Source: Pseudomonas sp. PDM18
Lineage (GTDB): Bacteria; Pseudomonadota; Gammaproteobacteria; Pseudomonadales; Pseudomonadaceae
Length of the DNA: 64,000 bases
Direction: 5' to 3'
Assembly (NCBI RefSeq): GCF_014852585.1
Contig: NZ_JACVBX010000013.1
Location: 1-64,000, forward strand
In this document: piece after piece, positions 52,872 through 61,707 of the stretch
How positions within the stretch are numbered: the stretch's first letter is position 1
Layout: each line of letters opens with the position of its first letter
The notes under the pieces: model-generated
Database searches by the model: none
What the model saw: only the letters and a program-made list of their open reading frames with translations
What the model was told of the DNA's origin: nothing
Made by a program: the position numbers and the translations under genes

Positions 52872-52949
52872 GCCCCCCCTCCCCGGTTCCGCCTCATTCA
52901 GATTTTTATGCGCAGGCCCCGCAGGCCGCAGAGAACAAGGATTCCGCTC

Positions 52950-54620
52950 ATGAGCATGTTGAAAGACCCGTCGAAGAAATACCGCGCCTTCACCCAGATC
53001 ACCCTGCCCGACCGCACCTGGCCGGACAAGATCATCGACAAGGCGCCGATCTGGCTGTCCACCGACCTGCGCGACGGCAACCAGTCCCTGATCGAGCCGA
53101 TGGACGCCGAGAAGAAGATGCGCTTCTTCAAGTGCCTGGTTCAGGTCGGCCTGAAGGAAATCGAAGTGGGCTTCCCGTCCGCCTCGCAGACCGACTTCGA
53201 CTTCGTTCGTGAGCTGATCGAGAACGACCACATTCCCGATGACGTCACCATCCAGGTACTGACCCAGGCCCGCGACGACCTCATCGAGCGCACCTTCGAG
53301 TCCCTCAAGGGCGCGAAGAAAGCCATCGTCCACTACTACAACGCCTGCGCACCGAGCTTCCGCAAGATCGTCTTCAACCAGGACAAGGCTGGCGTGAAAG
53401 CCATCGCCGTGGCCGCCGGCCAGACCATCAAGCGCCTGGCCGAAGCCGCGCCGGAAACCCAGTGGGGCTTCGAGTACTCACCGGAAGTGTTCAGCTCCAC
53501 CGAGACCGATTTCGCCGTCGAGGTGTGCAATGCGGTGATCGACGTGTTCCAGCCGACCCCGGCCAACCGCCTGATCCTCAACCTGCCCGCCACCGTCGAG
53601 TGCGCCACCCCGAACAACTACGCCGACCAGATCGAGTGGTTCGGCCGCCAGATCAACAAGCGCGACAGCGTATTGCTCAGCCTGCACACCCACAACGACC
53701 GTGGTACTGGCGTGGCTGCTTCGGAACTGGCCCTGATGGCCGGCGCCGACCGCGTCGAAGGCTGCCTGTTCGGCAACGGCGAGCGCACCGGCAACCTCTG
53801 CCTGGTGACCATGGCGCTGAACATGTACACCCAGGGCATCGACCCCGAGCTGGACTTCTCCGACATCGACGCCGTGCGCAAGGTGGTGGAAGAGTGCAAC
53901 CAGATTCCGGTGCACCCGCGTCACCCCTACGTCGGCGACCTGGTCCACACCGCCTTCTCCGGCTCCCACCAGGACGCCATCCGCAAGGGCTTCGCCCAGC
54001 AGAAGGACGATGCCGTGTGGGAAGTGCCGTACCTGCCGATCGACCCGGCGGACATCGGCCGCAGCTACGAAGCGGTGATCCGTGTGAACAGCCAGTCCGG
54101 CAAGGGCGGCATCACCTTCCTGCTCGAACAGGAATACGGCATCAGCCTGCCGCGTCGCATGCAGATCGAGTTCAGCCAGGTGGTGCAGAACGAGACCGAC
54201 CGTCTCGGCCTGGAAATGACCGCCGAGCAGATCTACACCCTGCTGCAGACCGAGTACTTGCAGGCCGTTTCCCCGTTCGGCCTGAAGAACTACCGCCTGC
54301 AGGAAGAGAACGGCGTCTGCGCCATCGACATCGACGTGACCCACAAGGGCGAGCAGCATCGCTGGCACGGCAAGGGCAAGGGTACCCTGGAAGCCCTGGT
54401 CGCCTCGCTGCCGGTGGACGTCGAGATCATGGACTACAACGAGCATGCCATCGGCGCCGGCACCAATGCCCGCGCAGCCGCCTATATCGAACTGCGTGTC
54501 GAGGGTGGTCGTTCGCTGCACGGCATCGGCATTGATGAAAACATCACCACCGCGAGCTTCCGTGCGCTGTTCAGCGCCCTGAACCGCGCCGTGACGCTGG
54601 GCCACGCGAAAGCCGCGTGA
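52950..54620 (+). CDS. leuA: 2-isopropylmalate synthase
   Basis: The 556-residue enzyme makes 2-isopropylmalate from 2-ketoisovalerate and acetyl-CoA, the first step of leucine synthesis. The catalytic TIM barrel has [27 protein letters not shown] (His metal ligands), GNGERTGN and the C-terminal LeuA dimerisation/regulatory domain ([19 protein letters not shown]) that senses leucine. It is the long LeuA form. ATG 52950 gives [14 protein letters not shown], the usual start in Pseudomonas. Followed by a strong terminator. Confidence 0.96.
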   Translation: MSMLKDPSKKYRAFTQITLPDRTWPDKIIDKAPIWLSTDLRDGNQSLIEPMDAEKKMRFFKCLVQVGLKEIEVGFPSASQTDFDFVRELIENDHIPDDVTIQVLTQARDDLIERTFESLKGAKKAIVHYYNACAPSFRKIVFNQDKAGVKAIAVAAGQTIKRLAEAAPETQWGFEYSPEVFSSTETDFAVEVCNAVIDVFQPTPANRLILNLPATVECATPNNYADQIEWFGRQINKRDSVLLSLHTHNDRGTGVAASELALMAGADRVEGCLFGNGERTGNLCLVTMALNMYTQGIDPELDFSDIDAVRKVVEECNQIPVHPRHPYVGDLVHTAFSGSHQDAIRKGFAQQKDDAVWEVPYLPIDPADIGRSYEAVIRVNSQSGKGGITFLLEQEYGISLPRRMQIEFSQVVQNETDRLGLEMTAEQIYTLLQTEYLQAVSPFGLKNYRLQEENGVCAIDIDVTHKGEQHRWHGKGKGTLEALVASLPVDVEIMDYNEHAIGAGTNARAAAYIELRVEGGRSLHGIGIDENITTASFRALFSALNRAVTLGHAKAA

Positions 54621-54646
54621 GCCTCAGTTAACCTGTAAGTCCCTTT

Positions 54647-54673
54647 GCCCCGGACGCCTCGTGCGTCCGGGGC
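54647..54673 (+). terminator. Terminator after leuA
   Basis: GCCCCGGACGC / GCGTCCGGGGC arms around CTCGT, followed by a short T run. It lies between leuA and the next gene. Confidence 0.85.
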
Positions 54674-54694
54674 TGTTTTCGATGGAGTGAAAAC

Positions 54695-55171
54695 ATGACG
54701 ACCGCACCGCAGGACAATCCTTTCCAGCCCCCCGCCGCCGCACTCCAGGACGACCTCGGCGTTGCCACTGGCGAGCCACTCTACCGCCTGGCCGCCGCCG
54801 GCATCGCCACCTTCTTCGGCACGCCCGTGGCCGGCAGCTGGGTGATCGCGCAGAACCTCAAGCGCCTGAACCGCCCGCAGGAAGTGCAGAAAGCCTGGCT
54901 GGTCGGCATCGGCATCACCGTGCTGATCTTCGTCCTATCCTGGTTCCTGCCGGACAACTTTCCCGCCGCACCGATCAACATCGCCGCCGTATTCGCCATG
55001 CACCAGTACGCCAAGCAGAATACCGGCGAAGCGCTTGATCGCCACGCCGCGGCCGGTGGTGGCTACCTGTCCAACTGGCGCGCCTTCGGCATCAGCCTGC
55101 TGTTCCTGATCGTCATCATGGCCGTAGTCTTTGGCGCCGCCTTCGCGCTGGCCCTGACCGGCAACGCCTGA
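54695..55171 (+). CDS. Small membrane protein of unknown function
   Basis: The 158-residue protein has a Pro/Ala-rich N-terminus, then three hydrophobic helices (about residues 30-55, 68-100 and 130-155). ATG 54695 has GGAGTG upstream. No recognised domain; the YAKQNTGEALDRHAAAGGGY loop is in the cytoplasm or periplasm. It may be linked to leuA by position only. A Pseudomonas conserved hypothetical. Confidence 0.7.
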   Translation: MTTAPQDNPFQPPAAALQDDLGVATGEPLYRLAAAGIATFFGTPVAGSWVIAQNLKRLNRPQEVQKAWLVGIGITVLIFVLSWFLPDNFPAAPINIAAVFAMHQYAKQNTGEALDRHAAAGGGYLSNWRAFGISLLFLIVIMAVVFGAAFALALTGNA

Positions 55172-55198
55172 CCCCTTGCGTCCTCCCGTCTAAAGATT

Positions 55199-55218
55199 CC
55201 CCCTAGTTTCCTAGGGGG
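55199..55218. promoter_or_regulatory. Perfect palindrome CCCCCTAG-TTTC-CTAGGGGG
   Basis: Eight-bp perfect arms around TTTC lie 225 bp before the GTG start of the MFS gene, in a 271-bp gap. The pattern suits a dimeric activator of the LuxR/NarL or similar type. The rest of the gap to 55442 has no gene and shows nothing else. Confidence 0.5.
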
Positions 55219-55442
55219 CAGTCTCCGCAATGCTGGTACTCGCCCCGATTACCCCTGCCTCGTCCCTTCCCTAGTCTTGCGTGCACTGCCGTGAAAGCGG
55301 CAGGCAAACAAAAAACCGTGTCACGCAATCAGACACTTTCGGCTGCCCCTGCCTTGCGTCCAGTGGCGCCTGGTTACCTACAACAACAACGAGCTCGACG
55401 TGCTTGGCCATCTGCCTTCACCCGCTTCAGGAGCCAGTAACC

Positions 55443-56810
55443 GTGAACCCGCAATCCCACTCGAAATCCGTCTTCACTCCGCGCTATTCCTGGTATGTCG
55501 TCGTGCTGTGCATGGTGGCGTACATCTTCTCCTTCGTTGACCGGCAGATCCTCTCGCTGATGATCGAGCCGATCAAAGCCGACCTGCAGATCACCGATAC
55601 CCAGTTCAGCCTGCTCAGCGGACTGGCCTTCTCGCTGTTCTACGCCTTCATGGGCTTGCCCATCGCCTACCTCGCCGACCGCTCCTCACGGGTGAAGATC
55701 ATCGCCATCGGCGTGGCCTTCTGGAGCATCGCCACCGCCGCGTGCGGCCTGTCGAAGAACTTCCTGCAGATGTTCCTCGCGCGCATGAGCGTCGGCGTCG
55801 GCGAGGCCGCGCTGACACCGGCGACCTACTCGATGCTCGCCGACCTATTCCCCAAGGAGAAACTCGGCCGCGCGCTGGGGCTCTACTCCATGGGCGCGTT
55901 TCTCGGCGGCGGCCTGGCCTTCCTGGTCGGCGGCTACGTGATCGAGGCCCTGCGCGACGTGCCGGCCATCGACCTGGGCTGGCTGGGCCAGGTGCGCTCC
56001 TGGCAGATCGCCTTCTTCATCGTCGGCCTGCCCGGCGTGCTGGTGGCGCTGCTGATCGCGCTGACCATCCGTGACCCGGCGCGCAAGGAAACGAACCCGC
56101 AGCACAAGGCAACCATCGGCGACGGCCTGCGCTTCCTGCGGCGCCACCGCGCGACCTTCACCTGCCACTACCTGGGTTTCTCCTTCTTCGCCATGTGCCA
56201 GTACGCGCTGATGGGCTGGGCGCCGGCCATGTACATCCGCCAGTACGGCCTGACGCCACTGGAGGTGGGCTACATCCTCGGCGGCATCCTGCTGGTGCTC
56301 AACACCGCCGGGGTGTTTTGCGCCGGCTGGCTGGTGGACGTGCTGCAGAAGCGCGGGCGCAGCGACGCCGCGATGATCAGCGGCATGCTCGGCGCCGCCT
56401 GCACCATTCCTTTCGTCATCGGCTCGGTCACTGCCAGCAGCCTGCAGGTGTCGGTAATGCTGATGGGGCCGGCAATGTTCTTCTGCGCGTTCTGCATCTC
56501 CACCTCGGCGGCCGCCATGCAGGTGCTCACGCCCAACCGCCTGCGCGCGCAGGTGTCGGCACTGTTCCTGCTGGTCTCCAACCTGATTGGCCTGGGCGTC
56601 GGCACCACCCTGGTGGCACTGCTCACCGACCAATACTTCAAGGACCCGAAGGCCGTCGGCTCGTCCATCGGCATCATCGTCACCCTCGCCGGGCTGCTCT
56701 GCCTGTGGCTGCTGGGCAACGGGCGCAAGCACTTCCGCCGCAGCCTGGGCCAGGAGCAGACGGTCCAGTCCGAAGCCGCACCGCTGGATAACGCCGCCGC
56801 CGCGAACTGA
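55443..56810 (+). CDS. MFS transporter, spinster-like
   Basis: The 455-residue inner-membrane protein has twelve helices and the MFS loop (GLPIAYLADRSSRVK). The start is GTG 55443 with AGGAG upstream; the longer frame upstream has no support. The opening WYVVVLCMVAYIFSFVDRQILSLMIEPIK is the spinster-type MFS signature, whose substrates are often lipids or organic acids. It forms a pair with an OprD-type porin, so together they may carry one compound from the outside to the cytoplasm. Confidence 0.85.
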   Translation: MNPQSHSKSVFTPRYSWYVVVLCMVAYIFSFVDRQILSLMIEPIKADLQITDTQFSLLSGLAFSLFYAFMGLPIAYLADRSSRVKIIAIGVAFWSIATAACGLSKNFLQMFLARMSVGVGEAALTPATYSMLADLFPKEKLGRALGLYSMGAFLGGGLAFLVGGYVIEALRDVPAIDLGWLGQVRSWQIAFFIVGLPGVLVALLIALTIRDPARKETNPQHKATIGDGLRFLRRHRATFTCHYLGFSFFAMCQYALMGWAPAMYIRQYGLTPLEVGYILGGILLVLNTAGVFCAGWLVDVLQKRGRSDAAMISGMLGAACTIPFVIGSVTASSLQVSVMLMGPAMFFCAFCISTSAAAMQVLTPNRLRAQVSALFLLVSNLIGLGVGTTLVALLTDQYFKDPKAVGSSIGIIVTLAGLLCLWLLGNGRKHFRRSLGQEQTVQSEAAPLDNAAAAN

Positions 56811-56891
56811 TCGCGCCCGCCTCGACAAGACGTACGCCCGTTCGCCGGCGTGGCGCCCTGCACCCCGGCGAACGGCACCCAGGAGATGACG

Positions 56892-58130
56892 ATGTTCCGT
56901 ATTCGCTTTGCCGGTGCGCTGCTGTCCAGCGCGCTGATGCCCCTCTGCGCCCAGGCTGACCTGATCGACGACAGCCGCCTGGACGCCACCCTGCGCAACT
57001 TCTACATGCTGCGCGACTACCGCCAGGACAACGCCCCCCAATCCCAGGCCGGCAGCTGGTCCCAGGCCGTGCTGGCGCGTTTCAGCTCCGGCTTCACCGA
57101 AGGCACCATCGGCGTCGGCGTAGACTTCACCGGTTTCTACGCCCTGAAGCTCGACGGCGGCGCCGGCACCAGCAACGACAGCAACCTGCCCTACGACCGC
57201 ACGAGCGGTGAGCCGGTGGATAACTTCAGCCGTGGCGGCGCCACGCTCAAGCTGCGCTATTCGAAGACCACGCTGAAGGTCGGTCTGCTGGAGCCGCGCC
57301 TGCCGGTGATTTTCCAGGATGATGTGCGCGTGCTGCCGCAGACCTTCCAAGGCGTGATGCTGGAGTCGAAGGAGTCGGATCGCTTCAAGTTCACTGCCGC
57401 GCAACTCTGGAATACCAGCACCCGTGCCTCAAGCGACCGCGAGTCGTTCTACCTGGCTACCCGTCCCGCCAGCCAGGACAGCAACAAGCTGAACCTGGGC
57501 GGCGTCGATGCCCAGTGGACGCCCGGGCTGTCCACCAGCTACTACTTCGCCCAGCTCGAGGACATCTATGACCAGCACTACGTCGGCGCCAACTTCAAGC
57601 AGCCGGTGGGCGAGAAGACTGCGCTGCTCGGCACCCTGAGCTACTTCCACAACGAGGAATCCGGGCAGGCTCTGGCCGGGCGCATCGACAACCGCGCCTA
57701 TGGCGCGAGACTCGGCGTGAAGCACGGCGGCCACATGCTGTCGGCCACCTACCAGCGCATGCTCGGCGAAGACATGTTCCCCATGCTGCTGGGCAACACG
57801 CCGCAACCGTACCTGGTCAACTGGGTCACCAATGGCGGCTTCTTCTGGGCGCAGGAACGCTCCTACCAGCTGCGCTACGATTACGACTTCGCCAGCCTCG
57901 GCGTGCCGGGCCTGACCCTGATGACGCGCTACACCAAGGGCACCGACATCTCGCGGCAGGGCAAGAGCGATGGCCACGAGTACGAGCGCGATACCGATGT
58001 CGGCTATACGATCCAGAGCGGGCCGCTGAAGACCCTGTCGTTCCTCATGCGCACCTCCACAGTTCGCAGCAGCTACGCCAGCGATTACGACGAGGTGCGC
58101 TTCATCACCAGTTACCCGCTGGCTTTCTGA
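56892..58130 (+). CDS. OprD-family outer-membrane porin
   Basis: The 412-residue protein has a signal peptide (ending CAQA), then the OprD opening DLIDDSRLDATLRNFYMLRDY and a beta-barrel ending RFITSYPLAF. ATG 56892 is preferred because AGGAG at 56881-56885 then has the right spacing; ATG 56886 is too close. OprD porins take up basic amino acids or small carboxylates; the ligand here is unknown. It lies 81 bp after the MFS gene and is followed by a terminator. Confidence 0.88.
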   Translation: MFRIRFAGALLSSALMPLCAQADLIDDSRLDATLRNFYMLRDYRQDNAPQSQAGSWSQAVLARFSSGFTEGTIGVGVDFTGFYALKLDGGAGTSNDSNLPYDRTSGEPVDNFSRGGATLKLRYSKTTLKVGLLEPRLPVIFQDDVRVLPQTFQGVMLESKESDRFKFTAAQLWNTSTRASSDRESFYLATRPASQDSNKLNLGGVDAQWTPGLSTSYYFAQLEDIYDQHYVGANFKQPVGEKTALLGTLSYFHNEESGQALAGRIDNRAYGARLGVKHGGHMLSATYQRMLGEDMFPMLLGNTPQPYLVNWVTNGGFFWAQERSYQLRYDYDFASLGVPGLTLMTRYTKGTDISRQGKSDGHEYERDTDVGYTIQSGPLKTLSFLMRTSTVRSSYASDYDEVRFITSYPLAF

Positions 58131-58140
58131 AGCCATGAAA

Positions 58141-58160
58141 AAGGCCCCTCGCGGGGCCTT
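58141..58160. terminator. Terminator after the OprD-family gene
   Basis: AAGGCCCC-TCGC-GGGGCCTT with A5 on the left and a TTCTTC tail on the right; it can serve both the porin and the convergent DUF5629-like gene. Confidence 0.78.
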
Positions 58161-58177
58161 CTTCGTCCAGGGGAGGC

Positions 58178-58510
58178 TTACTCGTCGTCGCCACTGGCAG
58201 CGACCGCTCCAAGACAGCAGAGTCGGTGCTGCTGGTCGCCGGCCTGGAGCAGCCAGGTCTCGTCTTCGGCCTGGTAGCTGGCCTCCATCACCTGGTTGTA
58301 GCTGAAGCGCCACTCGCGGCGGTCTCGGCCGTCGATGGACTCGATCTGCAGCACCACGTCTTCGCTGGCGAAGGGCTGGTCTGCGTGGGCAGCGGCGTCG
58401 GCCTGGTCCAGCAATGCCTCGTTGAGCTCGAACTGCCAGGCGTGCAGACCGTCGATCAACAGCATGTCGGCGGTTTCCAGCTGGTCCAGCAGGTAGGGAG
58501 TCGTGGTCAT
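58178..58510 (-). CDS. Hypothetical protein (DUF5629-like)
   Basis: The 110-residue protein is acidic, with a likely start at ATG 58510 (MTTTPYLLDQLETADMLLID). It has a WQFELNEALLDQADAAAHAD stretch and ends CCLGAVAASGDDE. It resembles the DUF5629 group seen in Pseudomonas near the same genes, but this match is from memory. No catalytic motif. Function unknown. Confidence 0.65.
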   Translation of the reverse strand: MTTTPYLLDQLETADMLLIDGLHAWQFELNEALLDQADAAAHADQPFASEDVVLQIESIDGRDRREWRFSYNQVMEASYQAEDETWLLQAGDQQHRLCCLGAVAASGDDE

Positions 58511-58644
58511 GACGGGCACTCGGCAATTGGGCTGGCCGCCATGATAGACCAGCTGGCGTACCGCTGCCGGCCAATCCGCCCCGCGGCGAACGGCTGCGCG
58601 TCTACACTGAGGGTTCCCGCACACCCGCTGAGGAGTCAAAGCAG

Positions 58645-59598
58645 ATGCGTACACGCGAACTCGGACAATCGGGCCTGAAGATTCCTGCGCTGGTCTTCGG
58701 CGGTAACGTGTTCGGCTGGTCCTCCGACGAGGCGACCTCGTTTCGCTTGCTGGACGCGCTGCTCGACGCCGGGCTGAACTGCATCGACACCGCTGACGTT
58801 TACTCGCGTTGGGTGCCGGGCCACGAGGGCGGCGAGTCGGAAACCCTGATCGGCAAGTGGCTGAAGAAGACCGGCAAGCGCAACCAGGTAATCATCGCGA
58901 CCAAGGTCGGCATGGACATGGGCAACGGCCACAAGGGACTGTCGGCGGTGTACATCGAGCAGGCACTGGAGCGCTCGCTCAAGCGTCTGCAGACCGACTA
59001 CATCGACCTCTACCAGTCCCACTGCGACGATCCGCACACCTCGCTGGAGGAAACCATGGGCGCCTTCGCCGAGGCCGTGGAGCGCGGCAAGGTGCGGGTG
59101 ATCGGCGCCTCCAACTTCGACGCCAAGCGCCTGCGTGAAGCTCATGAGCTCTGCACGCGCTTGAAGCTGCCGCAGTACCAGAGCCTGCAGCCCAACTACA
59201 ACCTCTACGACCGCGCCAACTACGAGACTCAGCTGGAGCCCACGGTGCAGCAGCTGGGCCTGGGCGTGATCAATTTCTACTCCCTGGCCGCCGGCTTCCT
59301 TACCGGCAAGTACCGCCGCGAGGATGACCTGGGCAAGAGCAGCGTGCGCGGCTACAAGGTGAAGAACTTCATGAACGAGCGCGGCTTCGCGATCCTCGAT
59401 GCGCTGGAGGAAGTGGCCGGCGACCTGAACGCCACGCCGACCCAGGTCGCACTCGCCTGGCTGATGGCCCGCCCGAGCATCACAGCGCCGATTGCCAGTG
59501 CGTCGAAGCTGGAGCAGTTGCCCGACCTGATTGCGGCGGTGGAGCTGAGGCTCAGTGACGAGGCGATCCAGCGGTTGAATACCGCCAGCGCGTATTGA
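58645..59598 (+). CDS. Aldo/keto reductase
   Basis: The 317-residue TIM-barrel protein has the AKR catalytic tetrad: D and Y in CIDTADVYSRW, K in IIATKVGMD and H in YQSHCDDP. It binds NADPH and reduces aldehydes or ketones; members near this family act on unknown substrates. ATG 58645 has GAGGAG upstream and gives a typical length. The downstream 75 bp hold REP-like sequence. Confidence 0.9.
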   Translation: MRTRELGQSGLKIPALVFGGNVFGWSSDEATSFRLLDALLDAGLNCIDTADVYSRWVPGHEGGESETLIGKWLKKTGKRNQVIIATKVGMDMGNGHKGLSAVYIEQALERSLKRLQTDYIDLYQSHCDDPHTSLEETMGAFAEAVERGKVRVIGASNFDAKRLREAHELCTRLKLPQYQSLQPNYNLYDRANYETQLEPTVQQLGLGVINFYSLAAGFLTGKYRREDDLGKSSVRGYKVKNFMNERGFAILDALEEVAGDLNATPTQVALAWLMARPSITAPIASASKLEQLPDLIAAVELRLSDEAIQRLNTASAY

Positions 59599-59602
59599 AC
59601 CT

Positions 59603-59668
59603 GTAGGAGCGGGTCAACTCGCGAACATCCCCGCTGCGGGACGGTTCGCGAGCAAGCTCGCTCCTACG
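59603..59668. repeat. REP pair downstream of the aldo/keto reductase
   Basis: GTAGGAGCG (59603-59611) and CGCTCCTAC (59659-59667) bracket two smaller stems, including TTCGCGAGCAAGCTCGCTCC at 59645-59664. It has the same core as the copies near 37860 and 45930. Confidence 0.75.
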
Positions 59669-59683
59669 AAAAGCACATCGACT

Positions 59684-60490
59684 TCAGCGGTGGATGCTGA
59701 ACTCGTCCGCATCGAGATTCGCCGGGAAGCGCTCGCGGTACGCCGCCAGCTCCGCTGCGCTCAGGGCAATCTGGAAGACCCCGTCAGCGCTGCCGGCGGC
59801 CAGCAGGTTGTCACCCTGGAAGTCCAGCACCTGGCTGTCGCCGGAGTAGGCGTGCCCCTTGCCGTCTTCACCGACGCGATTGACCGCAGCGACATAGCAG
59901 AGGTTTTCGATGGCCCGCGCTGGCAGAAGGCGGTTCCAGTGCTGGCGGCGCGCGGCCGGCCAGTTGGCGGTGTAGAGCAGCAGGTCAGTGTCCTGGGCGT
60001 CGCGGCTCCACACCGGGAAGCGCAGGTCATAGCAGACCAGCGGGCGAATCCGCCATCCCTTCCACTCCAGCAACACCTGTTGCTCGCCCGGCGTGTAGTG
60101 CTTGTGCTCACCGGCCATGCGGAACAGGTGGCGCTTGTCGTAATGCTGAATCTCGCCGTCCGGGCGCGCCCAGAGCAAACGGTTGCGGTGGCTGCCATCG
60201 GCGGCGCGGATGATCACGCTGCCGCAGACCACGGCATCGAGACGGGCCGCCTGCTCGCGAAGCCAGGCGTAGGTCACGCCCTCCTCCGCCTCGGCCAGCG
60301 TCTCGGAATCCATGGAAAAGCCGGTGGTGAACATCTCCGGGAGGATCACCACGTCTGCGCCACGGGCGCTTTCCAGCAGCGCCTCGAAACGCTCTCGGTT
60401 GGCCTTCGCGTCGTGCCAGACCAGGGTGGTCTGCACGAGGGCGAGTTTCAGGTCCGCCAATTGGCTTGGGTCGCGGCTCAGATCGCGCAT
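59684..60490 (-). CDS. Omega-amidase (YafV-like nitrilase family)
   Basis: The 268-residue protein has the C-N hydrolase triad: E in VILPEMFTTGF, K in YDKRHLF and C in VCYDLRFPVW. YafV/NIT2-type omega-amidases hydrolyse the omega-amide of 2-oxoglutaramate and 2-oxosuccinamate. It follows a methionine/glutamine-type aminotransferase whose stop overlaps this start by 13 bases, which fits transaminase-coupled deamidation. ATG 60490 is chosen for family length. Confidence 0.9.
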   Translation of the reverse strand: MRDLSRDPSQLADLKLALVQTTLVWHDAKANRERFEALLESARGADVVILPEMFTTGFSMDSETLAEAEEGVTYAWLREQAARLDAVVCGSVIIRAADGSHRNRLLWARPDGEIQHYDKRHLFRMAGEHKHYTPGEQQVLLEWKGWRIRPLVCYDLRFPVWSRDAQDTDLLLYTANWPAARRQHWNRLLPARAIENLCYVAAVNRVGEDGKGHAYSGDSQVLDFQGDNLLAAGSADGVFQIALSAAELAAYRERFPANLDADEFSIHR

Positions 60491-61626
60491 AGTCGTTCCG
60501 CTGCCTGGCGCAGCGTCTCCTCTTTCTTGGCGAAGCAGAAGCGCACCAGACGCGTGTCCGCCGGAGCCTGCTGGTAGAACACCGAGACCGGAATGGCGGC
60601 CACGCCGTGTTCGGTGGTCAGCCATTCGGACATGGCGACATCATCGAGGTCGGGGCGAATCGCCGAGTAATCGACCACCTGGAAGTAGGTTCCGGCGGCA
60701 CGCTGGAAGGTGAAACGCGAGCCTTCCAGCAAATTGCAGAACAGGTCGCGCTTGGCCTGGTAGAAGCCCGGCAGCTCGCGCAGGTGCTCGGGGTGCGCGG
60801 CCATGAAGTCGGCCAGCGCGTACTGCAGCGGCGTCACGCCGCAGAAATTCACGTACTGGTGGATCTTGCGCATCTCCGCCGACAGCGCCGGCGGCGCCAC
60901 CACGTAGCCGGTCTTCCAGCCGGTGACGTGGTAGGTCTTGCCGAAGGAGCTGATGACGAAGGCGCGCGGATACAGCTCGTCATGGGCCAGCACGCTGGCG
61001 TGCTGTACGCCGTCGTAGATCAGGTGCTCGTAGACCTCGTCGCTGATCACGTAGATCTCGCGGTCGCGGATCAGCTCGGCCAGGCGATCCAGGTCGGCAC
61101 GGTCGATCAGCGCACCGCTGGGGTTGTGCGGACTGTTGAGGAAGATCAGGCGCGTGCGCGGGGTGATGGCATCGGCCAGGCGCTGCCAGTCGATGCGGAA
61201 GTCCGGCTGAGTCAGCGCAACATGCACGCAACGGCCGCCGGCCAGCTCGACCGACGGCTCGTAGCTGTCGTAGCAGGGGTCGAGGACGATGGCTTCGTCG
61301 CCGGCGCGAATCAGCGCCTGTACCGCACAGAAGATCCCTTCTGTCGCACCGGGGACGATGGTCACCTCGGTGTCGGCGCTGACGTGGCGGCCATAGAGGC
61401 TCGCAACCTTGATCGCTACCTGCTCGCGCAGTGCTGGCAAGCCGGTCATCGGACTGTACTGGTTGTGCCCGGCCAGGACGTGGCGGGCGACTGCTTCGAG
61501 CAGCGGTGCGGGGCCGGGGAAATCCGGGAAACCCTGGGAGAGATTCAGCGCCCCGCTTTCTGCGGCGAGCTGGGACATGCGGGTGAAGATGGTGGTGCCG
61601 ACATTCGGCAGTTTGCTGATGAGCAT
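60478..61626 (-). CDS. Methionine aminotransferase (YbdL-like, class I)
   Basis: The 382-residue PLP enzyme has NSPHNPSGA, SDEVYEHLIYDG, and the PLP lysine in SSFGKTYHVTGWK. It is close to YbdL/KAT-type glutamine or methionine transaminase. Together with the adjacent omega-amidase it forms the glutamine transaminase-omega-amidase pair, converting 2-oxo acids to amino acids and ammonia. Gene order matches P. aeruginosa. Between it and der lies an imperfect 38-bp hairpin (61643-61680). Confidence 0.9.
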   Translation of the reverse strand: MLISKLPNVGTTIFTRMSQLAAESGALNLSQGFPDFPGPAPLLEAVARHVLAGHNQYSPMTGLPALREQVAIKVASLYGRHVSADTEVTIVPGATEGIFCAVQALIRAGDEAIVLDPCYDSYEPSVELAGGRCVHVALTQPDFRIDWQRLADAITPRTRLIFLNSPHNPSGALIDRADLDRLAELIRDREIYVISDEVYEHLIYDGVQHASVLAHDELYPRAFVISSFGKTYHVTGWKTGYVVAPPALSAEMRKIHQYVNFCGVTPLQYALADFMAAHPEHLRELPGFYQAKRDLFCNLLEGSRFTFQRAAGTYFQVVDYSAIRPDLDDVAMSEWLTTEHGVAAIPVSVFYQQAPADTRLVRFCFAKKEETLRQAAERLCAI

Positions 61627-61642
61627 GGCGTGACTACAGGCT

Positions 61643-61680
61643 GCAGGCGATGAGAGGGAAGTCCCTACTCTATCGCCTGC
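61643..61680. repeat. Imperfect hairpin between der and the aminotransferase gene
   Basis: GCAGGCGATGAGAGGGA pairs with TCCCTACTCTATCGCCTGC with one bulge. No T run follows. It may be a processing site or weak terminator. Confidence 0.55.
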
Positions 61681-61707
61681 GGCTCGTGGTCTAAAGCCTG
61701 ACCGACG

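Noticed and set aside
52840..52910. Rho-independent attenuator between the leader frame and leuA
   Set aside because: A hairpin is present near 52847-52872 but no T run directly follows it; the T5 at 52902 is not preceded by a stem.
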